In this document: in pieces, positions 9,241 to 17,962 of the stretch | Layout: every line of letters starts with the position of its first letter | Position numbering within the stretch: position 1 is the stretch's first letter | Source of the DNA: Deltaproteobacteria bacterium | GTDB taxonomy: Bacteria > Desulfobacterota > Desulfobacteria > Desulfobacterales > SpSt-501 | DNA: 64,000 nt | Reading direction: 5' to 3' | Assembly: GCA_016219005.1 (NCBI GenBank) | Contig: JACRCN010000001.1 | Coordinates: forward strand, 1-64,000 | Translations under genes and position numbers: made by a program | The notes under the pieces: model-generated | What the model was told of the DNA's origin: nothing | Seen by the model: only the letters and a program-made list of their open reading frames with translations | Databases searched by the model: none

Positions 9241-10590
9241 TCAGCCGGTATTGCTTTCATCCAGCCCCACGGCAAGCGGTTTGTCGGGCGCTGCCTCCTC
9301 CACCCGCCGCAGGCTGCGTTCGATGGCCCGCGTGCGCACTTCCGCCTGGTCGATCGTGTGGGTCGCCTCCTCAAGCTTTTTCTTGGTCCGGGCCAGGGTG
9401 TCGCCGAACTTGCCGAACTCCGTCTTCACGCTCCCCAGAAGTGCCCACACGGCGTTTGAGCGCTTGCCGATCGCCAACGTCCGGAAGCCCATTTGCAGGC
9501 TGTTCAGCAGCGCCGCCAGAGTGGTAGGGCCGGTGACCACGATGCGATGCTCGCGCTGCAGGATGTCACACAACCCGGGGATCCTCAGCACCTCGGCATA
9601 CAGGCCTTCCACCGGCACGAACAGGATGCCGAAATCCGTGGTGTGGGGCGGGTCGATGTATTTATCGCGGATCGATCTGGCCTCGAGCTTCACGCGCTGC
9701 TCCAGACTTTTCAAGGCCCGATCGGCGGCCTCCTTGTCGGCCGCCGCCTGGGCGTCGAGCAGCCGCTGGTAGTCCTCCTGAGGGAACTTGGCGTCGATCG
9801 GCAGCCATACGACCCCCTCCGCGGCATCATCCTGCCCCGGCAGCCGGATAGCGAATTCCACGCGCTCGGTTCCGCCGCGCCGTGTGACGACGTTGACCGC
9901 GTATTGCTCGGGGGTCAAAATCTGTTCGAGGATATGGCTCAGCCGGATTTCGCCCCAGGTCCCGCGCGTCTTGACGTTGGTCAGGACCTTCTTGAGATCG
10001 CCCACGCCGGCGGCCAGGGAACGCATTTCGCCCAGACCGGTGTAGACCTGCTCGAGGCGTTCGCTCACCTGCCTGAAGGACTCGCCCAGGCGTTTTTCCA
10101 GGGTGGACTGGAGTTTTTCATCGACGACGTTGCGCATCTGGTCGAGCTTTTCGGTGTTGCTCTCTTGCATGGAGTGCAGCCGGTTCTCAATCGTCAGACG
10201 CAGGGCTTCGAGCTTGCCCTCGTTCAGCCGTGTCAGGTCTGCCAGCTGCCTGGAGAAACTGTCCAGCTGATCTTTCTGCAACCGCGCAATCTGCGCCATG
10301 CGATTTAAAATGGAGTCCGTCAGGTGCCCGAGGGTGGCCCGCATTTCCTCGCGTGCCTGCCGGTCGCCGAAGGCGAACTCCTGGCGGCTGCGGCCGAACT
10401 CCTCCCGCAGCACCCGTTCGGATTCATCCAGGCGCCGGTCGATGGCGAAGAAGGACGCCTTGAGTTCGGCCTGCAGCACCAGCGGGTTGCGCCGGGTCAG
10501 GACGATCAGCAGCACAAACGCTGCGACCGACAGGGCCAGCAGCGCCATGGGCAGGTAAACGGAAAACCCTTCCAGAATGATATCCACCAT
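9241..10590 (-). CDS. rmuC: DNA recombination protein RmuC
   Basis: A 449-residue protein with one N-terminal membrane segment (about residues 13-32), a long coiled-coil region (~40-170) and the conserved RmuC nuclease-like domain. The latter is seen in GVGDLKKVLTNVKTRGTWGE, LPIDAKFPQEDYQRLL, FVPVEGLYAEVLR and VVTGPTTLAALLNSLQMGF. RmuC limits inversions and duplications and acts in DNA damage processing. It is transcribed alone; its leader carries repeat D1 about 60 bases before the ATG. Confidence 0.93.
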   Translation of the reverse strand: MVDIILEGFSVYLPMALLALSVAAFVLLIVLTRRNPLVLQAELKASFFAIDRRLDESERVLREEFGRSRQEFAFGDRQAREEMRATLGHLTDSILNRMAQIARLQKDQLDSFSRQLADLTRLNEGKLEALRLTIENRLHSMQESNTEKLDQMRNVVDEKLQSTLEKRLGESFRQVSERLEQVYTGLGEMRSLAAGVGDLKKVLTNVKTRGTWGEIRLSHILEQILTPEQYAVNVVTRRGGTERVEFAIRLPGQDDAAEGVVWLPIDAKFPQEDYQRLLDAQAAADKEAADRALKSLEQRVKLEARSIRDKYIDPPHTTDFGILFVPVEGLYAEVLRIPGLCDILQREHRIVVTGPTTLAALLNSLQMGFRTLAIGKRSNAVWALLGSVKTEFGKFGDTLARTKKKLEEATHTIDQAEVRTRAIERSLRRVEEAAPDKPLAVGLDESNTG

Positions 10591-10650
10591 CGGATTTACC
10601 CTTGTTTTCTTGTAGCTGAACAGGTGCTTAGACTGAAGCCGACTTAAGGG

Positions 10651-10704
10651 CCCGAAGCTTTGTGTGATCGCGCATGGTTTGTCCCTAAAAGCCTTCAGTC
10701 TATC
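10651..10704 (-). repeat. repeat family D, copy 1 (hairpin in the rmuC leader)
   Basis: A 54-bp core that matches 20987-21040 on the opposite strand at about 85% identity, sharing CTTTTAGGGACAAAC and TCACACAAA. Here the flanks also form a perfect 10-bp inverted repeat TAGACTGAAG/CTTCAGTCTA spanning 10629-10702. Read on the minus strand it lies upstream of rmuC. It could be a small mobile hairpin or a structured leader. Confidence 0.6.
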
Positions 10705-10720
10705 TACCGACGCAGTTGCG

Positions 10721-11797
10721 CTATTTTAAAGTGCCGGCAGGCAGACTTCCGCCCCCGCCGTCAAACGCAATACCGGACTTTCGGCATCTGCGGTAAAGCC
10801 CTCTGAACTGGTCGTAGGTCAGCCCGAGGATCGAAGCGGCTTTGCGCTGGTTGTACCTGGCGCTCCTCAGGGCCTCTTCGATCATCCGGATTTTGAGGCT
10901 CCAGACAGCCTCTTGCATGGCCCGCCCCGCCGGCCCGTCCCGAACACGTGGCGTGGCAGCGCCGGCCGGCGCTTCGCGCGGTCCGGCCGCCGTGGGTGCA
11001 ACGTAAGGGGACTGGAAGGGGTCGAACTCAATCTCGGAGATGACGGCCGCCTCCGACCGGTACACGGCACGCTCCACGACATTTTTCAGCTCGCGCACGT
11101 TGCCCGGCCAGGTGTGGCGTTCCATGGCTTCGGCCGCTGCGTCGCTGATTACGGGGGGGTCGGCACGGCCCAGTTCCCGGGCCATGCGGGCGACAAAGTG
11201 CCGCGCCAGAAGAAGTACATCCCCCCGGCGCACGCGCAGCGGCGGGACGACCAGCACCTCGAAGGACAGCCGGTCCAACAGGTCCGCCTTGAACTGTTCG
11301 CGCCGGACGAGCTCCCGCAAATCGGCGTTGGTGGCGGCCACGATGCGCACGTCGACATCGACGCGCTCCGCGCTGCCCACCCGCTCGAAGGTGTTGTACT
11401 CCACCACCCGCAATATTTTCCCCTGCACCTCCAGGGGCACGTTGCCGATTTCGTCCAGAAACAGGGTCCCACCCTCGGCGGACTCGAAGCGGCCGGCCCG
11501 CCGCTGAAGGGCGCCCGTGAACGCCCCGCGCTCGTAGCCGAAAAGCTCCGACTCGATCAGCGTGGATGCCAGGGAGGCGCAATTGAGGGTGACCAAGGGA
11601 CGTTCCCATCGGCCGGAGAGATAGTGCAGACGGGCGGCGGCCAACTCCTTGCCGGTGCCGCGCTCGCCGATCAGCAGCCCCGGCCGGTTGATGGGCGCCA
11701 CCCGGGAAAGCCGCTCCTGGAACTCGAGAAAGGCCTCCGACTGCCCAAGCGCTTCTGCAGAAGCGCTTATGTTTGATTGTTTAAAAGTCCGTCGCAT
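10721..11797 (-). CDS. pspF: sigma-54-dependent activator, PspF type
   Basis: A 358-residue enhancer-binding protein without a receiver domain. The AAA+ domain carries GERGTGKE (Walker A), the sigma-54 contact motif GAFTGA and GTLFLDEIGN (Walker B). The C-terminal Fis-type helix-turn-helix contains NQRKAASILGLTYDQFRGL. Its arrangement matches E. coli PspF: receiver-less and divergent from pspA. ATG at 11797 is preferred; a TTG at 11815 would add six residues, and neither has a clear ribosome site. It is predicted to drive the pspABC promoter at 11922-11937, with its binding sites probably in the AT-rich stretch 11810-11915. Confidence 0.9.
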   Translation of the reverse strand: MRRTFKQSNISASAEALGQSEAFLEFQERLSRVAPINRPGLLIGERGTGKELAAARLHYLSGRWERPLVTLNCASLASTLIESELFGYERGAFTGALQRRAGRFESAEGGTLFLDEIGNVPLEVQGKILRVVEYNTFERVGSAERVDVDVRIVAATNADLRELVRREQFKADLLDRLSFEVLVVPPLRVRRGDVLLLARHFVARMARELGRADPPVISDAAAEAMERHTWPGNVRELKNVVERAVYRSEAAVISEIEFDPFQSPYVAPTAAGPREAPAGAATPRVRDGPAGRAMQEAVWSLKIRMIEEALRSARYNQRKAASILGLTYDQFRGLYRRCRKSGIAFDGGGGSLPAGTLK

Positions 11798-11809
11798 TAT
11801 GGTTTTTTT

Positions 11810-11921
11810 GACCAACTATTGGATAATCAATGATTATTTTGGTTTATTATACCATGTTATTATTCGCCGTCAATATAATTTCATCGATCAAATACGTAGT
11901 GTTATGTACATTTCCGGCGCA
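11810..11921. promoter_or_regulatory. AT-rich upstream region between pspF and pspA
   Basis: About 110 bases of markedly AT-rich sequence in a GC-rich neighbourhood, immediately upstream of the -24/-12 promoter. This is where the enhancer sites of the PspF-like activator and an IHF bend would be expected. Exact sites cannot be assigned by eye. Confidence 0.4.
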
Positions 11922-11937
11922 TGGCACAATCTGTGCT
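11922..11937 (+). promoter_or_regulatory. sigma-54 (-24/-12) promoter of pspABC
   Basis: TGGCACAATCTGTGCT matches the RpoN consensus, with GG (11923-11924) and GC (11935-11936) exactly ten bases apart. It lies about 80 bases before the pspA ATG and downstream of a divergent PspF-type activator gene, exactly the expected context. Confidence 0.85.
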
Positions 11938-12014
11938 CATAAAAAAATCATGGCTCCCAAGCCGATGCGACTGCGGATCGCTTGGCGACCAGCAACAACC
12001 AGCAGGAGGACTTC

Positions 12015-12689
12015 ATGGGCATCTTCACTCGTTTTCGGGACATCGTCAGCTCCAACATCAATGCCATGCTCGATCGGGCCGAGGAACCGGAAAAGCTCAT
12101 CCGCCTGATGATCCGGGAAATGGAGGACACCCTGGTGGAGCTCAAAGCGGCGTGCGCAGGGGTCATGGCCGAAACCAAAAAAATTAAGCGCCAGCACGAC
12201 GAGGCGGACGACCGGGCCCGGTTCTGGGCCGACAAAGCCCAGCTTGCCGCCGCCAAGGGCCGGGACGACCTCGCCCGGGAAGCTCTGGTCGAAAAGCGCC
12301 GTTACCGGCAGCGGGCCGACTCTCTGGAGCAGGAGTTGAGCGACCACCAGGGGCTCGTCGAGCAATACCAGAACGACATCCGCCAATTGGAGGACAAACT
12401 GAAGACCGCCCGCGACAAACAGCGCGTGCTCGTGCAACGCCACATCCACGCCGAACGCAAGCGACGCGCCCAGGAGGACATCCGCCGCATCGACGGCGCC
12501 GAGGCCGTATTCAGGTTCGACGAGCTCGAAAGCCGGATCGAGCGCATGGAGGCCGAAGCCGACCTGGTGAACTTCGGTCGCAAAGGGTCTCTGGAAGAGG
12601 AGCTGGACACGCTCACGGTGGATGAGGACATCGAGCGCGAGCTGCAGGCGCTGAAAGAGCCGCATTCCAGTGATAGGAAAAACGCCTGA
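12015..12689 (+). CDS. pspA: phage shock protein A (PspA/IM30 family)
   Basis: A 224-residue, almost entirely helical coiled-coil protein beginning MGIFTRFRDIVSSNINAML, the amphipathic N-terminal helix of PspA, with EEPEKLIRLMIREMEDTLVE. PspA binds stressed inner membrane and inhibits PspF when free. The start was set at 12015 because AGGAGG lies at 12004-12009; an in-frame ATG at 11982 would add 11 non-family residues. It is the first gene of the sigma-54 psp operon. Confidence 0.95.
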   Translation: MGIFTRFRDIVSSNINAMLDRAEEPEKLIRLMIREMEDTLVELKAACAGVMAETKKIKRQHDEADDRARFWADKAQLAAAKGRDDLAREALVEKRRYRQRADSLEQELSDHQGLVEQYQNDIRQLEDKLKTARDKQRVLVQRHIHAERKRRAQEDIRRIDGAEAVFRFDELESRIERMEAEADLVNFGRKGSLEEELDTLTVDEDIERELQALKEPHSSDRKNA

Positions 12690-12878
12690 GGGCGGTGCCG
12701 CCGCCGGTTCTGTTTTCTGTTGCTGGCCGGTGGCCGCTGACGTATAGTGAGGACCGTATCGGCCCGCCGTCCGGTCGGCCGGAAAACAAAACGCCCGCAA
12801 CGCAGCGGTTCGGGGCGGGCCGCGGTTCAAGGCCGGCGCGGCCCCGGCATGGCATCCACGGGCAAGGAGTAAAACAAG

Positions 12879-13106
12879 GTGCACATCGTTGTGGAAGGTG
12901 CCCTGGTGATTGTGCTCGCCGGTGTCGCGGCGATCATCATCGCCCTGTCCATCAGGGCCTTCAGGGGGGCGGGCAACCGGAACCAGGACGCGCAGGATTC
13001 GCGCTTGATCCAGGAAACCTACCAGGGCCTTTCGCGGTTAGAAGAGAGAATCGAAGCGCTTGAAACCATATTGCACGATCGGAAACGTGAGGACCACGGA
13101 AAATGA
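12879..13106 (+). CDS. pspB: phage shock protein B
   Basis: A 75-residue protein with one N-terminal membrane helix (VEGALVIVLAGVAAIIIALS) and a charged C-terminal helix (RLEERIEALETILHDRKRE), the PspB plan. The start is GTG with AAGGAG twelve bases upstream. It overlaps pspC by four bases (ATGA). With PspC it senses membrane stress and draws PspA away from PspF. Confidence 0.85.
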   Translation: MHIVVEGALVIVLAGVAAIIIALSIRAFRGAGNRNQDAQDSRLIQETYQGLSRLEERIEALETILHDRKREDHGK

Positions 13107-13477
13107 GAGACTACTCGCGCAGGGGAATCTACCGCTCCCGCCACGGGGCCATTTTCGGAGTCTGCCGCGGTGTTGCGGAGCATTTCGACTTTTCGGTGTT
13201 CTGGGTGCGCACGATCGCGGTGATCCTGCTCATTTTTTCAGGCATTTTGCCGGCCCTCATCGTCTACCTTCTGGCGGCGCTCATCATGAAGCCGGCGCCG
13301 GCCATCCCGCTTGCCTCGGCCGCCGAACAGGAATTCTATGACCGCTACACCTCCTCCCGGCACGAGGCGGCCCAGCGGCTGAAGCGCCGCTATGAGAACC
13401 TGGAACAGCGCATCCGCCGGATGGAAGACGTCGTCACCACGCGGGAGTACGACTGGGAGAGCCGGTTGAGCCGCTAA
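13103..13477 (+). CDS. pspC: phage shock protein C
   Basis: A 124-residue protein with the PspC domain: RGIYRSRHGAIFGVCRGVAE, then FWVRTIAVILLIFSGILPAL and a second hydrophobic stretch. A charged, coiled-coil C-terminal tail follows (RLKRRYENLEQRIRRME). Translationally coupled to pspB. Confidence 0.92.
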   Translation: MRDYSRRGIYRSRHGAIFGVCRGVAEHFDFSVFWVRTIAVILLIFSGILPALIVYLLAALIMKPAPAIPLASAAEQEFYDRYTSSRHEAAQRLKRRYENLEQRIRRMEDVVTTREYDWESRLSR

Positions 13478-13480
13478 CCT

Positions 13481-14197
13481 ATGCGACTTCATTACCTCCA
13501 ACACGTCCCGTTCGAAGGGCTTGGGCATATCAGGACCTGGGCCGCATCCAAGGGCCACCGTGTGACGTGCACCCGCTTGCATGCGAACGACCCCCTGCCG
13601 CCGCTCATGGAAGTGGACTTGCTCGTGATCATGGGCGGGCCGATGAATGTGTACGAGGATCTGAAATACCCCTGGCTCGCGGCAGAGAAGCGCTTCATCG
13701 CCGAAGCCATTTCTCTTGGCAGGCCCATCCTGGGGGTCTGTTTGGGCGCACAGCTTCTGGCCACCGTGATGGGGGCCCGCGTGTACCCGAATGTTGACCG
13801 CGAGATCGGCTGGTTCGATATCTACCGGACGGAGGCGGCGGACAGGTCCGGGCTGGCTGGTTTTCTACCGGAGAAGGCGGAAGTGTTTCACTGGCATGGG
13901 GATACGTTCGACATACCGGCCGGCGCCGTGCATCTTGCGCGCAGCACCGGCTGCGAGCATCAAGGGTTTGTGGCGCAAACCCGGATCGTGGGACTGCAGT
14001 TTCACCTGGAAGTAACCGCGCACGGTGCCGGCAGGTTGGTGCAGAACTGCCGGCAGGACCTGGAAACACCCGGAAGATTTGTCCAGGACCCGGCCGCAAT
14101 CCTGTCGAATGAGCGCCGCTTCGGGCAGGCCCATGCCCTGCTGGTTGTCCTGCTCGATCGCCTCAGCGATTCAGCGCCGGGGGCCCTTCACCGCTGA
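13481..14197 (+). CDS. class I glutamine amidotransferase
   Basis: A 238-residue stand-alone GATase-1 protein. The nucleophile elbow is GVCLGAQLLA (Cys about residue 87) and the partner His/Glu lie in LQFHLEV. The family (GMP-synthase glutamine amidotransferase-like) hydrolyses glutamine or gamma-glutamyl compounds; no synthetase partner is encoded next to it. It begins 3 bases after pspC and is therefore probably read from the psp promoter. Confidence 0.85.
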   Translation: MRLHYLQHVPFEGLGHIRTWAASKGHRVTCTRLHANDPLPPLMEVDLLVIMGGPMNVYEDLKYPWLAAEKRFIAEAISLGRPILGVCLGAQLLATVMGARVYPNVDREIGWFDIYRTEAADRSGLAGFLPEKAEVFHWHGDTFDIPAGAVHLARSTGCEHQGFVAQTRIVGLQFHLEVTAHGAGRLVQNCRQDLETPGRFVQDPAAILSNERRFGQAHALLVVLLDRLSDSAPGALHR

Positions 14198-14216
14198 GCA
14201 GAGACACACCCGCCGT

Positions 14217-14444
14217 TCACACCCGTTCCAGCATGTCAACGGGCATGTAATAGGATTCTGCGGCAGAAAAATTGTTGACGCTCGAAAGGCTGTCGGACAG
14301 GGCGTTCTGAACCCGATCCAGCACCGTGCAGCGGTCCATGCAGTCCGGGAACGTCGCATAGGTGCTGCAGTTTCTGCAAGGACTTTGCACCAGATACCCG
14401 ATTTCATAATCGAACTTCTGATTCAATGCTCTGCTGTGTTTCAT
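14217..14444 (-). CDS. small four-cysteine protein, unknown function
   Basis: A 75-residue protein not recognised as a named family. Four cysteines at 23, 26, 35 and 39 (CxxC...CxxxC) suggest a zinc or iron-sulfur site. GAGGTGAG lies just upstream of the ATG. It converges on the amidotransferase gene with a 19-base gap. The upstream stretch is AT-rich and may hold its promoter. Confidence 0.55.
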   Translation of the reverse strand: MKHSRALNQKFDYEIGYLVQSPCRNCSTYATFPDCMDRCTVLDRVQNALSDSLSSVNNFSAAESYYMPVDMLERV

Positions 14445-14770
14445 GGTCTCACCTCGTCGTGTTGCATGCGCGTCAGTTGGCCTCTATGGCTCTGATCTGA
14501 ATGGAATATCGCCCTCCGAGCACCTCAACTTTAGCCGTTGGTTTCCTACAGAACTATACAACTATCATGCCAGTTTCGCTAAAAATAATATAAACTAATT
14601 AATTTCAATTGGTTATTAGAAATCGGGAAAGGTGCCCGGATCGGGGTAGTAACAACTATGTACTCGCAATGTCAAAAAAATGTCAGGGCGAACTCTGGAT
14701 TTGGCAACTGTGCGGGGCGGTCCGGGGCGCCGGGGGATGGACGGTCATGGCGTCACGCCGGTCAGGCGGC
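14445..14770. other. intergenic stretch, AT-rich centre
   Basis: No gene recognised. The segment about 14540-14620 is distinctly AT-rich (for example AAAAATAATATAAACTAATT) and probably includes promoter sequence for the small cysteine protein on the minus strand. No clear terminator or repeat copy is seen. Confidence 0.35.
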
Positions 14771-14980
14771 CTAGGCTCGGGATGCGGCAGACGAGGTCTT
14801 GCCGGCAGGGGCTTTTGCCGCCGCGCCGGTGCGGCTCTTCTGATCGCGCCGGATCATGCACATGCCCGTCGCGATCATTATCAGGTGCGTGGCAAAAAAA
14901 TAAAAAAGGGTGCCTTCGGCCGAATATGCCCCGATCACGGCCAGGAGTACGGCCGACCAGAACAACAGTTTCAGTTTCAT
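14771..14980 (-). CDS. small membrane protein
   Basis: A 69-residue protein with two hydrophobic segments (LLFWSAVLLAVIGAYS and LFYFFATHLIMIATGMCMI) and a basic, Ala/Lys-rich tail. The ATG at 14980 was chosen for the GGGGAGGG site immediately upstream. The longer in-frame reading up to 15349 runs antisense through the start of the next gene and is unlikely. Not assigned to a family. Confidence 0.55.
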   Translation of the reverse strand: MKLKLLFWSAVLLAVIGAYSAEGTLFYFFATHLIMIATGMCMIRRDQKSRTGAAAKAPAGKTSSAASRA

Positions 14981-15140
14981 GCCCTCCCCGCTCCTTTCAT
15001 AAGAAGCCTGTTGGGAGGGATATCGGCCTGTCGGCAGAAAATCTTGAGCACCGGGCGCGCGGCCATAAAGGTTTTCGAACAGGCGGCCGATATAGCTATG
15101 GGAACCGCTATTTTGATCCAGCGGCCGCACGGAGGAAATG

Positions 15141-16253
15141 ATGAAAAAGCCTTTGGTTTCATTCGTCAAGGAATTACGAACGAGCAAAAAAATCTTCACG
15201 TTTGACGAGGCGTCCATCAAACAGGCGGTGGTCCTGAGACTGCTGTCCCTTCTGGAATGGGACATTTTCAACGTCGAGGAGATATGCCCGGATTTTTCAT
15301 CCGAGGCTTCCACGGTGTCGTATGCCCTGCGCATCGACCACACCAGCAAGGTGATCCTGGACGTGAAGCGGGATCACGTGGACATGGACGGCTTGCACCA
15401 GCGGCTCGTCGACCTGGCCGCCCGGGAGGCGTTCGATCTCTGCGTGCACACGGACGGCCAGCGATGGTGGTTCTACCTGCCATCGGCCAAGGGGGGGCTG
15501 AGCCAGAAACGCTGCCATGTCATCGACCTCATCGAACAGAAACCGGAGGATGCTGCCGCCGACCTGATGGCATTCCTGAGCCGGGAAAAGGTGGCCGGGG
15601 GTGGTCATCTCGAAGCGGCCATGGCCGCGCATCAGAGCCAGAAACTGAAAATGGCGGCCGAGTTCCTGCCCAAGGCCTGGAACAAGGTGATGGCGGGGCC
15701 GAACAAAATCCTCGTGGAGATCCTGAGCGACGCCACGGAAAAACTCTGCGGCTGCAAGGCCGATCCGGGCGTGGTCGAGGGGTTTATCCGCCAGCATGTT
15801 GCGCAGTGGCTTCTGAGCGACACCACAGGCGACCGGCAGCCGCCCCGGCGCCGGGAGGACGCCATCCCACCCGCGGGCCCGCCGGCGCACCCGGACAAGA
15901 GCTCCGACATCAATGGCAAGAAGCCGGAATTCTTCGCGGACAAATCCATCCACTCCTTCACCTTCCAGGGCAACACCTTCCCGGTCAAGTCCTGGGAGCA
16001 GATGCTGACGACCCTGTGCAACCACTTCGCCGCGACCCACTCCCAACAGTTCGAGAAGGTCCTGTGGATGTACGACGATCACCAACCTTGCTTTTCGCGT
16101 TACTCCGACCAGTTGCGGATCCCGGAGAAAGTCCGCAAGACGAACATCTACGTGGAAACCAAGCTGGCGCCCGAGGAGATCGTCAAGACCGTGGGCGACC
16201 TGCTGACGGAGTTCGGGCACGAACATGAGGAGTTGGTGATTACCACGCAATAA
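15141..16253 (+). CDS. orphan HsdR N-terminal-like (PD-D/ExK) protein
   Basis: A 370-residue soluble protein. Residues ~20-160 resemble the N-terminal nuclease-like domain of type I restriction HsdR subunits: EASIKQAVVLRLLSLLEWD, then SYALRID, VILDVKRD (the D/E-x-K core) and HTDGQRWWFYLP. No helicase motor follows. Instead there is a linker (~240-265) and a conserved-looking C-terminal module (FTFQGNTFPVKSWEQML ... NIYVETKLAPEEIVKTVGDLL). No hsdM/hsdS is nearby. It may bind or cleave nucleic acid; function unproven. ATG at 15141 has GGAGG five bases upstream; ATG at 15138 is too close to that site. Confidence 0.7.
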   Translation: MKKPLVSFVKELRTSKKIFTFDEASIKQAVVLRLLSLLEWDIFNVEEICPDFSSEASTVSYALRIDHTSKVILDVKRDHVDMDGLHQRLVDLAAREAFDLCVHTDGQRWWFYLPSAKGGLSQKRCHVIDLIEQKPEDAAADLMAFLSREKVAGGGHLEAAMAAHQSQKLKMAAEFLPKAWNKVMAGPNKILVEILSDATEKLCGCKADPGVVEGFIRQHVAQWLLSDTTGDRQPPRRREDAIPPAGPPAHPDKSSDINGKKPEFFADKSIHSFTFQGNTFPVKSWEQMLTTLCNHFAATHSQQFEKVLWMYDDHQPCFSRYSDQLRIPEKVRKTNIYVETKLAPEEIVKTVGDLLTEFGHEHEELVITTQ

Positions 16254-16262
16254 AGGCGGCCA

Positions 16263-16394
16263 GGGGTCAAGGGTCCAAGGGTTCCAGGCTGGGCTCCTCA
16301 CATGGACTCGTTTTGAACCTCCTTCCCGTCAACCCTTTGGCCGAATCCTGCTTTTTTATATTTGAACCCTCGACCCCAGGACCCCTGGAACCCT
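16263..16394. repeat. inverted pair of degenerate 8-bp tandem arrays
   Basis: 16263-16288 is three units of the type GGGGTCAA/GGGTCCAA/GGGTTCCA. 16362-16394 is the reverse complement type (TTGAACCC/TCGACCCC/AGGACCCC/TGGAACCC), with weaker units from about 16312. The two arms could pair in a long imperfect hairpin between the HsdR-N-like gene and sbcB. Confidence 0.65.
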
Positions 16395-16440
16395 ATTTTC
16401 TGCTTGACAAAAGGCGGCCGAGCGTCGCAAACACACGCTC

Positions 16441-17886
16441 ATGGCCGAGACCTACCTGTTTTACGACATCGAGACCACGGGCCTGAACAGGGCGTTCGAC
16501 CAGGTCCTGGAATTCGCAGCCATCCGCACCGATTGCGACCTCCACGAACTCGACCGATTCACGGCGACGATCCGCCTGCGTCCGGACGTGATCCCGTCGC
16601 CATCGGCCATCCTCGTCAACCGCCTCCGGCCGGAGATCGACCGGGGCCGCTGCGAGGTTGAGTCCGTACGGGAGATCCACGCTCAGATGAACCGGCCGGA
16701 GACGACCAGCATCGGCTACAACTCCATCGGGTTCGACGACGAGTTCCTGCGCTTCTCGTTCCACCGCAACCTGCTGCCGCCCTACACCCACCAGTTTGCC
16801 AACGGCTGCCGCCGGATGGACCTGCTGCCCGTCACCATCATGTATTGGCTCTACCGGCGCGGGCCGCTGCAGTGGCCGGAGTTAAAAGGCAAGGCCTCCC
16901 TGAAGCTCGAGGACATCGGGGCCGCCAACGGCCTTTTCACCGGCCAGTCCCATGATGCGCTGTCGGACGTGGAAGCGTCGCTGAGGCTGGCCCGTCTGCT
17001 TTCCCGGGAAACGGACATGTGGCGCCGCCTCGACGAGGGCTTCCGCAAGGACATCGACGCCCAGCGGTCGGAGGAGTTGCCCGTGGCGTTCAAAACCGCC
17101 GCCGGCGACCACAAATGGGGCGTGCTGGTGAGCGGCGAGTTCGGAACGCGGCAGCGCTTCCAGGCTCCGGTGATCGCCATCGGCTATTCGGTCCCCTTCC
17201 CCAAGCAGTCCCTGTGGCTGCGCCTCGATCTGCCCCACCTGAGGCTCGCGACGGAGGCGACCGTCGCCGAGACCACCTGGGTAATACGCAAGCGTTACGG
17301 CGAACCAGGGTTCCTGCTGCCGCCCACGGACCGCACCCTCGAGCCGATCAACCGCGAACGCCGGCAGCACATGCAGGAAAACCTGCGCTGGCTCGAGTCT
17401 CACGAGGGGGAGTTCCAGCAGATCAGCGCCTATCACCGCAACTTCCGCTACGCGTTCATCCCCGGCCTGGATGCCGACGCGAGCCTCTACCAAACGGGCT
17501 TCCTGCCCCGCGCCGACGAGGCCCTGTGCCGCGCCTTCCACGCCGCGGCGTTTGACAGAAAAGTGGAAATTGCGACCCGGTTTTCCAGCCCCGAGGCCCG
17601 CATCCTGGCGGAGCGCATCCTGTTCCGCAACTATGATGACCCGCTCCCGCCGCATCTGAGACGGGCGCGTGATGCCTTCCAACGGCGCATCTGCCGGAAG
17701 GAGGCGCTTACGGACCATGCCGGCAACCGCCGCACCACCCCCCAGAGCGCCCTGGCGGAAATCCGCGAGCTCCGGCGGTCCGCGGGCCTGAACGACGGTG
17801 AGCGCCGCCTGCTCGACGATCTGCAGGACCACATCCTCCGGCGCTTCCCTTGCGGCGCACCGGCGCAGCAGCTATCGCTTCTATGA
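16441..17886 (+). CDS. sbcB: exodeoxyribonuclease I
   Basis: A 481-residue homologue of E. coli exonuclease I (about 475 residues). The DnaQ-type exonuclease domain shows FYDIETTGLNRAFDQVLEFA (catalytic Asp and Glu), GYNSIGFDDEFLRF and the final SHDALSDVEAS (His and Asp). The C-terminal region carries the SH3-like and helical parts, including FRYAFIPGLDADASLYQ. It degrades single-stranded DNA 3'-5' in recombination and mismatch repair. Start ATG at 16441. Confidence 0.93.
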   Translation: MAETYLFYDIETTGLNRAFDQVLEFAAIRTDCDLHELDRFTATIRLRPDVIPSPSAILVNRLRPEIDRGRCEVESVREIHAQMNRPETTSIGYNSIGFDDEFLRFSFHRNLLPPYTHQFANGCRRMDLLPVTIMYWLYRRGPLQWPELKGKASLKLEDIGAANGLFTGQSHDALSDVEASLRLARLLSRETDMWRRLDEGFRKDIDAQRSEELPVAFKTAAGDHKWGVLVSGEFGTRQRFQAPVIAIGYSVPFPKQSLWLRLDLPHLRLATEATVAETTWVIRKRYGEPGFLLPPTDRTLEPINRERRQHMQENLRWLESHEGEFQQISAYHRNFRYAFIPGLDADASLYQTGFLPRADEALCRAFHAAAFDRKVEIATRFSSPEARILAERILFRNYDDPLPPHLRRARDAFQRRICRKEALTDHAGNRRTTPQSALAEIRELRRSAGLNDGERRLLDDLQDHILRRFPCGAPAQQLSLL

Positions 17887-17962
17887 GCGATACCACCCAT
17901 CGGGACCAGCGCTCGACGCAGCCTTCGCGGCGCCGCTCCGGAACGATTCCCGAGGACCGCCC

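Noticed and set aside
16263-16394. CRISPR array
   Set aside because: The units are 8 bp, degenerate, contiguous and inverted between the arms; there are no spacers and no cas genes.
16404-16433. TTGACA as a promoter for sbcB
   Set aside because: The matching -10 (near CGCAAA) is poor and the start of transcription would be only a few bases before the ATG.
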